Source: Pseudomonadota bacterium
GTDB lineage: Bacteria > Pseudomonadota > Gammaproteobacteria > Burkholderiales > Burkholderiaceae_C
NCBI GenBank assembly: GCA_031119395.1
Contig: JAVHYA010000002.1
Location: 62,001 to 126,000 of the forward strand
DNA: 64,000 nucleotides
Direction: 5' to 3'
Of the stretch, positions 28,937 to 38,164 are shown piece by piece. The first letter of the stretch is position 1. Every line of letters begins with the position of its first letter. Under the pieces are notes generated by a model, which saw nothing but the letters and a program-made list of their open reading frames with translations, was not told the DNA's origin and made no database searches. The translations under genes and the position numbers were made by a program.

Positions 28937-30282
28937 CACGCGAGCCAGGCCGAGAAGGGGACGAAGCGCACCGTGTCGCCGCGCGCGATCGCCTGGCCGC
29001 CCGGGTTGTCGACCACGCCGTCGCCCCACACGGTGGAGGTGAGCACACCCGAGCCCTGGTTGGGGAACAGCGCCAGCCCCCCTTCGGCCGTGGTGCGCAC
29101 GCGCAGGAATTCGCGCCGCTTGTCGGGGCGCGGCCAGTCGAAGTCGGCCCGCATGGTCACCGCCTGCGGCGCGGTGCGCGACGCGCCCTGCAGCGCCAGC
29201 AGGAAGGGGCGCACCAGCAGCAGGAAGGTCATGAAGCTGGACACGGGATTGCCGGGCAGTCCGCAGACATGGCACTTCGTTTCCACGGGACCTTCCCCCC
29301 CCGCCTGGCGGGGGGGCCAAGGGGGGGTGCGCCCATTCGGCGCCTCGCGTCGGCTCGATGGCGAAGCGATCGAGCCGTAAGCGAAAGGCTTGCCGGGCTT
29401 CATGGCCACCAGCCAGAGGTCGAGCGTGCCCAGCGCCTGCACGGCGGCGCGCACGTGGTCTTCCTCGCCCACCGACACGCCCCCGGTGGTGATGATGAGG
29501 TCGTTGCGCGCGGCGGCGGCGCGCAGCGCGTCGATGGTCGCGTCGAGCCGGTCGGGCACCAGTCCCAGGTCCTGCACCTCGCAGCCCAGGCGCTGCAGCA
29601 GCCCCCGCATGAAGAAACGGTTGGAGTTGTAGATGGCGCCCGGCGGCATGTGCTCGGGCGGCACCTCGCCGGGCATGACCAGTTCGTCGCCGGTGGACAG
29701 CAGCGCCACGCGCGGGCGCCGAACGACCGGCAGCTTCGCGAAGCCGATGCTGGCCGCCAGGCCCAGCGCCTGCGGCGTCAGGCGCTCGCCCCGTGCCAGC
29801 ACCGTGGTGCCGGCCTGCACGTCCTCGCCCGCACGGCGGATGTTCTGGCCCGGGCGCGGCACCGGGCGGATGCGCACCTGGCCCAGGCCGTCGCCGGCGA
29901 TGGCCTCGGTGTCCTCCTGCATCACGACCGCGTCGGCGCCCTCGGGCACCTGGGCGCCGGTGAAGATGCGCGCCGCGGTGCCCGCTGCGAGCGGCTGGCC
30001 CACGGTGCCGGCCGGGATGCGCTGCGACACCGGCAGCACGGCGTCGCCGGTGCAGTCGGCCAGCCGCACCGCGTAGCCATCCATCGCACTGTTGTCGCGC
30101 GGCGGCACGGTGAGGCCGGCAACCAGGTCCTGCGCCAGCACGCGGCCGTCGGCCTCGAAGGTGGAGAGCTGCTCCACCTCCTGCAGCGGCGCCGCCTCGG
30201 CGAGCAGGCGTGCGACGGCGTCGTCCAGCGCCATCAGGGGCGCACGGGCACGGGGGGCGGCGGAGGCGGCAGGGTCACTCAT
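28936..30282 (-). CDS. moeA: Molybdopterin molybdenumtransferase MoeA with in-frame insertion
   Basis: 448 residues from the ATG at 30282, which overlaps the mobB end by 8 bases. Recognised blocks: PPRDNSAMDGYAVR, IFTGAQVPEGADAVVMQE, STGDELVMPGE, TTGGVSVGEEDHV, MKPGKPFAYG and GLPGNPVSSFMTF. It inserts molybdate into adenylylated molybdopterin. Oddity: between PGKPFAYG and GLPGNPVS, normally about 7-12 residues apart, sit about 37, mostly Pro/Arg/Gly, encoded by a palindromic insertion (about 29280-29376). The frame stays open; activity is uncertain because the insertion is near the active site. Confidence 0.92.
   Translation of the reverse strand: MSDPAASAAPRARAPLMALDDAVARLLAEAAPLQEVEQLSTFEADGRVLAQDLVAGLTVPPRDNSAMDGYAVRLADCTGDAVLPVSQRIPAGTVGQPLAAGTAARIFTGAQVPEGADAVVMQEDTEAIAGDGLGQVRIRPVPRPGQNIRRAGEDVQAGTTVLARGERLTPQALGLAASIGFAKLPVVRRPRVALLSTGDELVMPGEVPPEHMPPGAIYNSNRFFMRGLLQRLGCEVQDLGLVPDRLDATIDALRAAAARNDLIITTGGVSVGEEDHVRAAVQALGTLDLWLVAMKPGKPFAYGSIASPSSRREAPNGRTPPWPPRQAGGEGPVETKCHVCGLPGNPVSSFMTFLLLVRPFLLALQGASRTAPQAVTMRADFDWPRPDKRREFLRVRTTAEGGLALFPNQGSGVLTSTVWGDGVVDNPGGQAIARGDTVRFVPFSAWLA
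29280..29376. repeat. Palindromic G/C-run insertion read in frame within moeA
   Basis: Two palindromes: CCCCCCCGCC-T-GGCGGGGGGG (29296-29316) and GGCTCGAT (29352-29359) against ATCGAGCC (29369-29376). Between them is a second G run (GGGGGGG, 29321-29327). Unlike the surrounding codon use and absent from the expected MoeA sequence, so an inserted element; a multiple of three keeps moeA open. Confidence 0.7.
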
Positions 30283-30820
30283 AGATTTCGGGGCGGTAGG
30301 CAAAACGCTCGCCGCTGGCCATCAGCCACTGCGCGACACCGGCGGCATCGTCGAGATCGAACACCGGCAGCCCCGTGGGCTCGGGGAGGTTGACGGCGCT
30401 GTCGGTGGCGATGGCGCAGATGAAGTCGTCCAGCGGATAGAGCGCGGGGCGTGCGGGCTGGCCGGGTTCGACGGTGCGCATCACCTCGATCTTGTGCAGG
30501 TCGCTGTGCTTGAAGCCCTCGACCAGCACCCAGTCCACGCCGTCGTACAACTCGGCGATGAGGTGGTGCACGTTCAGCTCGGCGGGGCGCTCGAACTCGC
30601 GCATGAGGGCCAGGCGCTTGTCCGAAGCGACCACCACCTCGAAGGCGCCGGCCTCGCGGTGGCGGTACGTGTCCTTGCCGGGGTGGTCGATGTCGAACTT
30701 GTGGTGCGCGTGCTTGACCACCGACACCCGCAAACCGTGGCGCTTGAGTTCGGGGATGAGCCGCTCCACCAGCGTCGTCTTGCCGGCGCCCGAATAACCT
30801 GCGAAGGCAATGACTTTCAT
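30275..30820 (-). CDS. mobB: Molybdopterin-guanine dinucleotide biosynthesis adaptor MobB
   Basis: 181 residues, P-loop GYSGAGKTT at 8-16, then VSVVKHAHHKFDID and LVEGFKHSDLHKIEV, characteristic of MobB. GTP-binding helper for cofactor maturation. First of a mobB-moeA-moaD operon with overlapping genes. Confidence 0.93.
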   Translation of the reverse strand: MKVIAFAGYSGAGKTTLVERLIPELKRHGLRVSVVKHAHHKFDIDHPGKDTYRHREAGAFEVVVASDKRLALMREFERPAELNVHHLIAELYDGVDWVLVEGFKHSDLHKIEVMRTVEPGQPARPALYPLDDFICAIATDSAVNLPEPTGLPVFDLDDAAGVAQWLMASGERFAYRPEIYE

Positions 30821-30825
30821 GCGTT

Positions 30826-30870
30826 GCTATGGATTCGATAGCTGCTCGTGCAGGCGGGACGGGCGCTGGA
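30826..30870. repeat. Palindromic repeat, copy 6
   Basis: GCTATGGATTCGATAGC followed by TGCTCGTGCAGGCGGGACGG and GCGCTGG; a near-consensus copy in the direct orientation between mobB and thrC. Confidence 0.8.
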
Positions 30871-30890
30871 GGCCGATTTGGCTTGAAATT

Positions 30891-32306
30891 TCAGGCGCAG
30901 TGCTCGGCGATGTAGCGCTTCACCGCCTCGGCGTCCGCCGGCAGCTTGACCACCCGCTTGGGCAGCGACTCGATGCCTTCGAACTGCTTCGGGCGGTCGG
31001 GCTCGTGGCCCAGCGCCTCGACGATGGTGGCGGCGAACTTGATGGGCAGCGCGGTTTCCAGCACCACCATCGGCACGCCCGGTTCGACGTACGCGCGCGC
31101 CACCTTCAGGCCGTCGGCCGTGTGGGTGTCGACCAGCACGGCGAAGCGCTTGTCGGTGTCGCGGATGGTCGCCAGGCGGTCGGCGTGCGTGCTGCGTCCG
31201 CTGGCGAAACCGAACTTCGACGCCGCATCGGCGAAGGCCGGATCGGCACCGAGGTCGAAGCGGCCGGTCTCGGCGATCTGGTCGTGGAACAGGGCACGCG
31301 TCTTGGCGCCATCGCGGCCCAGCAGGTCGTACACGAAGCGTTCGAAGTTGCTGGCCTTGCTGATGTCCATCGAAGGGCTCGACGTCTCGTGCGTGTCGGC
31401 CGCACCGCGCACGCGGTACACGCCGGTACGGAAGAACTCGTCGAGCACGTCGTTCTCGTTCGTGGCCACCACCAGCTTGCGGACCGGCAGGCCCATCATG
31501 CGCGCCACGTGGCCGGCGCAGACGTTGCCGAAGTTGCCGCTGGGCACGGTGAAGCTCACCTCGCCGCCCTCGGGGCCGGTCGCCTGGAAATAGCCCGCGA
31601 AGTAGTAGACGACCTGCGCCAGCAGGCGCGCCCAGTTGATCGAGTTGACGGTGCCGATGCGGTAGCGGCGCTTGAAGGCCAGGTCGTTGCTCACCGCCTT
31701 GACGATGTCCTGGCAGTCGTCGAACACGCCCGCGATGGCGATGTTGTGGATGTTGGCATCCTGCAGGCTGAACATCTGCGCCTGCTGGAAGGGGCTCATG
31801 CGGCCGTCGGGCGAGGTCATGAAGACGCGCACGCCCTTCTTGCCGCGCATGGCGTACTCGGCCGCGCTGCCGGTGTCGCCGCTGGTGGCGCCCAGGATGT
31901 TGAGCTCTTCGCCGCGCCGGGCCAGTTCGTACTCGAACAGGTTGCCCAGCAGCTGCATCGCCATGTCCTTGAAGGCCAGCGTGGGGCCATTGGACAGGCC
32001 CTCGAGGTACACGCCGTCTTCCAGTTCGCGCAGCGGGACGATGTCCTCGCTGCCGAAGACCTCGGCCGTGTACGTCTTCGCGCACAGCGCGCGCAGGTCC
32101 TGGGCCGGGATGTCGTCGATGTAGAGCGAGAGGATCTCGAAGGCGAGCGCGTGGTACGGCAGGCCGCGCCACTTCGCCAGCATGGCGGCGTCGACCTGGG
32201 GGTAGCGCTCGGGCAGGTACAGGCCGCCGTCGGGCGCCAGGCCTTCGAGCAGGATTTCGCAGAACTGGCGGGGCGTGGCGTCGCCGCGGGTGGAGATGTA
32301 GCGCAT
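30891..32306 (-). CDS. thrC: Threonine synthase
   Basis: 471 residues of the long (E. coli/fungal) type. N-terminal MRYISTRG...FCEILLEGLAPDGGLY, PLP lysine K113 in TLAFKDMAMQ, phosphate loop ATSGDTGSAA, and GNFGNVCAGH. Converts O-phosphohomoserine to threonine. It follows hom by 84 nt on the same strand; in that spacer GCCGCCCC (32337-32344) and GGGGCGGC (32352-32359) form a hairpin. Confidence 0.96.
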   Translation of the reverse strand: MRYISTRGDATPRQFCEILLEGLAPDGGLYLPERYPQVDAAMLAKWRGLPYHALAFEILSLYIDDIPAQDLRALCAKTYTAEVFGSEDIVPLRELEDGVYLEGLSNGPTLAFKDMAMQLLGNLFEYELARRGEELNILGATSGDTGSAAEYAMRGKKGVRVFMTSPDGRMSPFQQAQMFSLQDANIHNIAIAGVFDDCQDIVKAVSNDLAFKRRYRIGTVNSINWARLLAQVVYYFAGYFQATGPEGGEVSFTVPSGNFGNVCAGHVARMMGLPVRKLVVATNENDVLDEFFRTGVYRVRGAADTHETSSPSMDISKASNFERFVYDLLGRDGAKTRALFHDQIAETGRFDLGADPAFADAASKFGFASGRSTHADRLATIRDTDKRFAVLVDTHTADGLKVARAYVEPGVPMVVLETALPIKFAATIVEALGHEPDRPKQFEGIESLPKRVVKLPADAEAVKRYIAEHCA

Positions 32307-32390
32307 GTCAGTGCCGCCCGGCGGCCCGAAGGCATTGCCGCCCCGCCACGAGGGGCGGCGACAGGCGAGTGGATGAACGCGGGAGCTGGT

Positions 32391-33713
32391 TCACTTCAGC
32401 TCCTCCTTGCGGATGCGCACGATCGGCGCGAGCACGCTGGGCAGGCCCTGCAGGTGGGCCTGCACCTCGTCGAGCGTGCCTTCGCGCGTGTCGTGCGTGA
32501 GGATGATGAGGTCGGTCTGGGTGGAACCTTCGCCGCCCACCTCGTCGGCCTCGCGCTGCAGCACGGCGTCGATGCTGATGCCGGCGCCGGCCAGCAGGCC
32601 CGTGACCTTGGCCAGCACGCCGGCCTCGTCGGCCACGCGCAGGCGCAGGTAGTAGCTGGTGACGACCTCGCTCATCGGCACCACCTGCAGGTCGCTCATG
32701 GCGTCGGGATGGAAAGCCAGGTGCGGCACGCGGTGCGCCGCGTCGGCGGTGTGCAGGCGCGTGATGTCGACCAGGTCGGCGATCACGGCGCTGGCCGTGG
32801 GCTCGCTGCCCGCGCCCTTGCCGTAGTACAGCGTCGTGCCGACGGCATCGCCGTGCACCACCACGGCGTTCATGGCGCCCTCGACGTTGGCCAGCAGGCG
32901 CTTGGCGGGCACCAGCGCGGGATGCACGCGCAGCTCGATGCCCTTGGCCGTGCGCTTGGTGATGCCCAGCAGCTTGATGCGGTAGCCGAGCTGCTCGGCG
33001 TAACGGATGTCCTGCGAGGCCAGCTTGGTGATGCCCTCGACGTGCGCCTTGTCGAACTGCACCGGGATGCCGAAGGCGATGGCGCTCATCAGCGTGGCCT
33101 TGTGCGCGGCGTCGACGCCTTCGATGTCGAAGGTCGGGTCGGCCTCGGCATAGCCCAGGCGTTGCGCTTCCTTGAGCACGGTGTCGAAGTCCAGACCCTT
33201 GTCGCGCATCTCGGACAGGATGAAGTTCGTCGTGCCGTTGATGATGCCGGCGATCCACTGGATGCTGTTGGCTGTCAGCCCTTCGCGCAGCGCCTTGATG
33301 ATCGGGATGCCGCCGGCCACCGCGGCCTCGAAGGCCACCATCACGCCCCTGGCATGGGCGGCCGCGAAGATCTCGGTGCCGTGCACGGCCAGCAGCGCCT
33401 TGTTGGCGGTGACCACGTGCTTGCCGGCCGCGATGGCCTCCAGGACCAGCGCCTTGGCGACGCCATAGCCGCCGATGAGCTCGATGACGATGTCGATGTC
33501 GGGGTTGGCGATGACCTCGCGCGCGTCGCCCACGACCTTCACGCCCTCGCCCACCGCGGCCTTCGCGCGGGCGGTGTCCAGGTCGGCGACCATGGTGATC
33601 TCGATGCCGCGGCCGGCGCGGCGCTTGATCTCTTCCTGGTTGCGGGCCAGCACCTTGAAGGTGCCGCTGCCGACGGTGCCGATGCCCAGAAGGCCGACCT
33701 GGATGGGTTTCAT
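32391..33713 (-). CDS. hom: Homoserine dehydrogenase
   Basis: 440 residues from MKPIQVGLLGIGTVGSGT (NAD(P) fold), TANKALLAVHG, the catalytic-domain block AGIINGTTNFILSEM and GYAEADPTFDIEG, and a C-terminal ACT domain (about 360-440, LRVADEAGVLAKVTGLLA) that usually gives threonine feedback inhibition. Reduces aspartate semialdehyde to homoserine. Placed between alaC and thrC on the same strand. Confidence 0.96.
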   Translation of the reverse strand: MKPIQVGLLGIGTVGSGTFKVLARNQEEIKRRAGRGIEITMVADLDTARAKAAVGEGVKVVGDAREVIANPDIDIVIELIGGYGVAKALVLEAIAAGKHVVTANKALLAVHGTEIFAAAHARGVMVAFEAAVAGGIPIIKALREGLTANSIQWIAGIINGTTNFILSEMRDKGLDFDTVLKEAQRLGYAEADPTFDIEGVDAAHKATLMSAIAFGIPVQFDKAHVEGITKLASQDIRYAEQLGYRIKLLGITKRTAKGIELRVHPALVPAKRLLANVEGAMNAVVVHGDAVGTTLYYGKGAGSEPTASAVIADLVDITRLHTADAAHRVPHLAFHPDAMSDLQVVPMSEVVTSYYLRLRVADEAGVLAKVTGLLAGAGISIDAVLQREADEVGGEGSTQTDLIILTHDTREGTLDEVQAHLQGLPSVLAPIVRIRKEELK

Positions 33714-33774
33714 GGATGCAGTCTTTTCAGTCACGGGAATCACGGGGCGGGCCCATGCGGGCCGCCAGGAGAAA

Positions 33775-34998
33775 TCAGGCGAAGCGGGTGCGGTAGCGCT
33801 CGAGGAACTTCGCGATGCGGCCGATGGCCTCGCGCAGGTCGTCCTCGTGCGGCAGGAACACGATGCGGAAATGCTGGTTGTCGGCGTAGTTGAAGCCCGA
33901 GCCCTGCACCAGCATCACGCGCGTCTCGCGCAGCACCTGCATGAAGAACTGGCGGTCGTCCTCGATCGGGTAGACCTTGGGATCGAGCTTGGGGAACATG
34001 TACAGCGCCGCCGAGGGCTTGACGCAGGTCACGCCCGGGATGGCGGTGATCAGCTCGTAGGCCAGGTCGCGCTGGCGGCGCAGGCGCCCGCCCTCCTTCA
34101 CCAGGTCGTTGATGCTCTGGTGGCCGCCCAGCGCCGTCTGGATCGCCCATTGGCCCGGCACGTTGGAGCCGAGCTTGAGGTTGGCCAGCATGTTCAGGCC
34201 TTCGATGTAGTCGCCCGCCGCATGCTTGGGGCCCGACACCACCATCCAGCCCGCGCGGTAGCCGCAGGAGCGATACGCCTTCGACAGCGAATTGAAGGTG
34301 AGCGTGAGCACGTCGCTCGAGAGGCTGCCCATGGCGGTGAACTTCACGCCGTCGTAGAGCACCTTGTCGTAGACCTCGTCGACCAGCAGCACGAGCCCGT
34401 GCTCGCGCGCGATCTGCACGATGCCCTTGAGCATCGCATCGGGGTAGATCACGCCGGTCGGGTTGTTGGGGTTGATGACCACGATCCCGCGCGTGCGGGG
34501 CGTGATCTTGGCGCGCATGTCCTCGAGGTCGGGCAGCCAGCCGTTGTCTTCGTCGCACTTGTAGTGCACCGGCGAGCCGCCCGAGAGCGAGGTCGCCGCG
34601 GTCCACAGCGGGTAGTCGGGCATGGGCACCAGGAGCTCGTCGCCCTCGTTGAGCAGCGCGTTGGTGGCCATCACGATGAGTTCGCTGGCGCCGTTGCCCA
34701 GGTAGATGTCGTCCAGCGTCACGCCCTCGATGCCCAGCTGCTGCGTGTAGTGCATGACGGCCTTGCGCGCCGCGAAGATGCCCTTGCTGTCGGAGTAGCC
34801 CGCCGAATCCGGCAGGTTGCGGATCATGTCCTGCTGGATCTCTTCCGGGGCATCGAAGCCGAACGGCGCCATGTTGCCGATGTTCAGCTTGATGATCTTC
34901 TGCCCCTCGTCCTCCATCTGCCGCGCCGCGTCCACGATGGGACCGCGCACGTCGTAGAGCACATTGGCCAGCTTGTCCGATTTCTTGAGCGTTTTCAA
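33775..34998 (-). CDS. alaC: Alanine-forming PLP aminotransferase AlaC type
   Basis: 407 residues. Start is probably TTG at 34998 with GGAGGG close upstream. Class I/II fold-type I motifs: NIGNMAPFGFDAPEE, SDSKGIFAARKAV, INPNNPTG, VDEVYDKVLYDG, and PLP lysine in FNSLSKAYRSCGYRAGW. The ISDAAKGI-type pattern fits AlaC/AlaA, which makes alanine from pyruvate and glutamate. The gene heads the alaC-hom-thrC run, common in beta-proteobacteria. Confidence 0.85.
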   Translation of the reverse strand: MKTLKKSDKLANVLYDVRGPIVDAARQMEDEGQKIIKLNIGNMAPFGFDAPEEIQQDMIRNLPDSAGYSDSKGIFAARKAVMHYTQQLGIEGVTLDDIYLGNGASELIVMATNALLNEGDELLVPMPDYPLWTAATSLSGGSPVHYKCDEDNGWLPDLEDMRAKITPRTRGIVVINPNNPTGVIYPDAMLKGIVQIAREHGLVLLVDEVYDKVLYDGVKFTAMGSLSSDVLTLTFNSLSKAYRSCGYRAGWMVVSGPKHAAGDYIEGLNMLANLKLGSNVPGQWAIQTALGGHQSINDLVKEGGRLRRQRDLAYELITAIPGVTCVKPSAALYMFPKLDPKVYPIEDDRQFFMQVLRETRVMLVQGSGFNYADNQHFRIVFLPHEDDLREAIGRIAKFLERYRTRFA

Positions 34999-35034
34999 AG
35001 TCCCTCCGAGGGGCGCCTGTACCAGGGGAAAACC

Positions 35035-35040
35035 TATAAT
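35035..35040 (+). promoter_or_regulatory. Candidate -10 box for the Mth938-like gene
   Basis: A perfect TATAAT in a GC-rich spacer, 72 bp before the ATG at 35113. No convincing -35 is present at the usual distance. Confidence 0.4.
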
Positions 35041-35112
35041 TGGACCACAGTTCACCCCCGTGCACGCCCCTTGCGGGCCCCGCTCCACGCACACCGCATT
35101 CCCCCTTTTCCC

Positions 35113-35499
35113 ATGAAGCTCCAACCCGACAGGCCCGACGTGCAGACCGTGACGGGGCACGGGCCCGGCTGGGTGGCCGTGAACGGCGAACGCATCGACC
35201 GCAGCGTGGTGGTCGGCGCACGCGAGGAGCGCTTCGACTGGCCCTGCGGCCGCTTCGACGACCTGGGCGAGGAACACTTCGCGCAGCTGGCGCAGTTGAA
35301 TGCCGAGGTCGTCATCTTCGGCAGCGGCGAGCGCATCCGCTTCCCGCGCCCCGCCTGGATTGCGCCGCTGGTCGCGCGCGGCGTCGGCGTCGAGACCATG
35401 GACACGGCCGCCGCCTGCCGCACGTACAACATCCTGGCGGGCGAAGGACGCCACGTGGTCGCGGCGCTGCTCATCGAAGAGCCCGCACGTGGCGGTTAA
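35113..35499 (+). CDS. Mth938-like domain protein (DUF498)
   Basis: 128 residues, one Mth938/AAMDC domain: GWVAVNGERIDRSVVV, EVVIFGSGERIRFP, GVGVETMDTAAACRTYNIL. Bacterial relatives have no firm role; the mitochondrial relative NDUFAF3 helps assemble complex I. Divergent from alaC and followed by bcp. Confidence 0.85.
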   Translation: MKLQPDRPDVQTVTGHGPGWVAVNGERIDRSVVVGAREERFDWPCGRFDDLGEEHFAQLAQLNAEVVIFGSGERIRFPRPAWIAPLVARGVGVETMDTAAACRTYNILAGEGRHVVAALLIEEPARGG

Positions 35500-35729
35500 C
35501 AAACGATTCGGGGTAAAATAGCGGGTTGCAGACCGGACTGCCCGCCGACTGCGTGACGCCTCGACGGGCGCTGCGCACCGGTGGTGTCGGCTCGATGCGT
35601 GACCCTCTGGATGGGCGCTTGCAGGCTTGCCAAGGCCTGTTCGGCATCAATGCAGTATGGCACGCGCCGGCCGACCCCTGGCAGTTCCGCGTTTTTACTC
35701 GGGAACCCTCAGCGGAGAAAACAATTTTC

Positions 35730-36206
35730 ATGGCGATCGTTGTCAACAAACCCATTCCCGAATTCGAAGCCAACGCCACCGGCGGCATCAAGGTCTCGAA
35801 CACCTCGCACCTGGGCCACGTGCTGGTGCTGTACTTCTACCCCAAGGACAACACCCCCGGCTGCACCACCGAGGCGATGCAGTTCCGCGACCACTACAAG
35901 GACTTCGTGAAGGCCGGCGCCACGGTGTTCGGCGTGTCGCGCGACAACATGAAGTCGCACGACGAGTTCAAGGCCAAGCTCGAGCTGCCCTTCGAACTCA
36001 TCGCCGACACCGAAGAGAAGATGTGCCACATGTTCGGCGTGGTCAAGAACAAGATCATGTACGGCAAGAAGGTCAAGGGCATCGAGCGCAGCACCTTCCT
36101 GATCGGTGCCGACGGCGTGCTCAAGGCCGAATGGCGTGGCCTGAAGGTGCCGGGCCACGTCGACGAGGTGCTCAAGGAAGTCAAGGCGCTCAAGAAGGCC
36201 GCCTGA
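35730..36206 (+). CDS. bcp: Thioredoxin-dependent peroxiredoxin Bcp/PrxQ
   Basis: 158 residues. Peroxidatic C45 lies in YPKDNTPGCTTEA. The resolving cysteine of the CX4C type is absent (Met at 50), leaving C99 as the only other cysteine, so this is a one-Cys or atypical two-Cys member. It reduces hydroperoxides using thioredoxin. The ATG has GGAGA upstream; the 230 nt before it (35500-35729) is non-coding, starts with a TAAAAT box at 35514-35519, and may be a long leader. Confidence 0.9.
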   Translation: MAIVVNKPIPEFEANATGGIKVSNTSHLGHVLVLYFYPKDNTPGCTTEAMQFRDHYKDFVKAGATVFGVSRDNMKSHDEFKAKLELPFELIADTEEKMCHMFGVVKNKIMYGKKVKGIERSTFLIGADGVLKAEWRGLKVPGHVDEVLKEVKALKKAA

Positions 36207-36337
36207 GCCTCGCGCGGCGCGCTGGCGCCACGCGTCCTGCGCCTACGTTGGCGCAGCGCAACGGGCCGCAGGACCTGCCACGCGCGATGTGCATAATGGG
36301 TCCATGCCGTTGAGATTCACGACTGCATCCCCCGAAC

Positions 36338-36370
36338 AAAGCCGCTCTGGTCTCCAGGCGGCTTTTTCGT
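36338..36370 (+). terminator. Intrinsic terminator after bcp
   Basis: AAAGCCGC (36338-36345) pairs with GCGGCTTT (36358-36365), followed by TTCGTTTTTC. It lies 57 bp before phoH, so it separates the two transcripts or attenuates phoH. Confidence 0.8.
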
Positions 36371-36421
36371 TTTTCAGGCCCCACGCGCTGTCGGCGCACC
36401 ATCCCGCGAGTACCACCGCCC

Positions 36422-38158
36422 ATGCCCCTGCCTCCCGCCCCCACCCGACGTGCCGCCCTGCTCTCGCCGGAAGCGCTCGATGCGCCGGCGCGCGCGGCGC
36501 CAAAAAACGGGCGCCGTCCAGCCGCTGAGCGGCATTCGGACGACCCGCGGACCCGGGGAGGCCAGGCGCTCGAACTGTTCGACGATCGCCGCGTGGTCGA
36601 CGCCGGCGGCAGCGAGGACCTGCGCACGCCCTCCTCGCGCGGCCGGTCGGCGCCGCCCGAGGCGACGGTCGACGCACCCGTCGTGGCGCCCGCCCCGCGC
36701 CCTGCTGCCGAGCCGCCCGCTCGCCCGAAGCGGGCCAAGAGCACCGGCCCGGCCAAGCTCTTCGTGCTCGACACCAACGTGCTGCTGCACGACCCGATGA
36801 GCCTGTTCCGCTTCGAGGAGCACGACATCTACCTGCCGATGATCGTGCTGGAGGAACTGGACGGCCACAAGAAGGGCACGACCGAGGTCGCGCGCAACGG
36901 CCGCCAGGCCAGCCGCACGCTCGACGCGCTCGCGGCCGCGCAGGGCGCCGACATCGCCAAGGGCCTGAAGCTCGACGCGACCGGCCACAAGGAAGCCGGC
37001 GGCAAGCTGTTCTTCCAGACCGAGCCGCTGGCCTACACGCTGCCCACCAGCCTGCCGCAGGGCAAGGCCGACAACCAGATCCTCGGCGTGGTGCAGGCGC
37101 TGCGCGAGGTGCACGAGAAGAACAAGAGCGGTGCCGACCGGCGCGAGGTTGTGCTGGTGTCCAAGGACATCAACATGCGCGTCAAGGCGCGCGCGCTGGG
37201 CCTGGCCGCCGACGACTACCAGAACGACAAGGCCCTGGAAGACGGCGACCTGCTGTACTCGGGCTCCTTCGCGCTGCCGCCCGACTTCTGGACGCGCCAG
37301 AGCAAGACCGTCGAGAGCTGGCAGTCGGGCAGCAGCACCTTCTACCGCATCAGCGGGCCGATCGTGCCGAGCCTGTACATCAACCAGTTCGTCTACTTCG
37401 AGGCACCCGGCGAGCCCAGCATGTACGCGCGCGTGACCGAGATCCGCGAGAAGACCGCGGTGCTCAAGACGCTGAAGGACTACGCCTCGGGCAAGAACGC
37501 CGTCTGGGGCGTGACCACGCGCAACCGCGAGCAGAACTTCGCCATGAACCTGCTCATGGACCCGGAGATCGACTTCGTCACGCTCACCGGCACGGCCGGC
37601 ACCGGCAAGACGCTGATGGCGCTGGCCTCGGGCCTCACGCAGGTGCTGGACGACCGCCGCTACACCGAGATCATCATGACCCGCGCCACCGTGAGCGTGG
37701 GTGAGGACATCGGCTTCCTTCCCGGCACCGAGGAGGAGAAGATGGGCCCTTGGATGGGCGCGCTGGACGACAACCTCGAGTTCCTCGCCAAGGGCGACGG
37801 CTCGGGCGCCGGCGAGTGGGGCCGCGCGGCGACCAACGAACTCATCCGCTCGAAGATCAAGATCAAGAGCATGAACTTCATGCGCGGGCGGACCTTCCTC
37901 AACAAGTACGTGATCATCGACGAGGCCCAGAACCTCACCCCCAAGCAGATGAAGACGCTGGTCACGCGCGCGGGCCCGGGCACCAAGATCATCTGCATGG
38001 GCAACCTGGCGCAGATCGACACGCCCTACCTCACCGAAGGCTCCTCGGGCCTGACCTTCGCGGTCGACCGCTTCAAGGGCTGGCCGCACAGCGGCCACAT
38101 CACGCTGGCACGCGGCGAGCGCTCGCGCCTGGCCGACTTCGCGAGCGACGTGCTGTGA
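36422..38158 (+). CDS. PIN-PhoH RNase/ATPase (PhoH family)
   Basis: 578 residues. Residues 1-110 are low-complexity and Pro/Arg-rich; a PIN nuclease domain follows (about 112-245, FVLDTNVLLHD and later LVSKDINMRVKARALG). The PhoH ATPase occupies about 350-575, with Walker A GTAGTGKT near 390, ATVSVGEDIGFLPGT, VIIDEAQNLTPKQMK and MGNLAQIDTPYL. Such PIN-PhoH proteins unwind and cleave RNA. No clear Shine-Dalgarno precedes the ATG. Confidence 0.9.
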   Translation: MPLPPAPTRRAALLSPEALDAPARAAPKNGRRPAAERHSDDPRTRGGQALELFDDRRVVDAGGSEDLRTPSSRGRSAPPEATVDAPVVAPAPRPAAEPPARPKRAKSTGPAKLFVLDTNVLLHDPMSLFRFEEHDIYLPMIVLEELDGHKKGTTEVARNGRQASRTLDALAAAQGADIAKGLKLDATGHKEAGGKLFFQTEPLAYTLPTSLPQGKADNQILGVVQALREVHEKNKSGADRREVVLVSKDINMRVKARALGLAADDYQNDKALEDGDLLYSGSFALPPDFWTRQSKTVESWQSGSSTFYRISGPIVPSLYINQFVYFEAPGEPSMYARVTEIREKTAVLKTLKDYASGKNAVWGVTTRNREQNFAMNLLMDPEIDFVTLTGTAGTGKTLMALASGLTQVLDDRRYTEIIMTRATVSVGEDIGFLPGTEEEKMGPWMGALDDNLEFLAKGDGSGAGEWGRAATNELIRSKIKIKSMNFMRGRTFLNKYVIIDEAQNLTPKQMKTLVTRAGPGTKIICMGNLAQIDTPYLTEGSSGLTFAVDRFKGWPHSGHITLARGERSRLADFASDVL

Positions 38159-38164
38159 CCTGAA

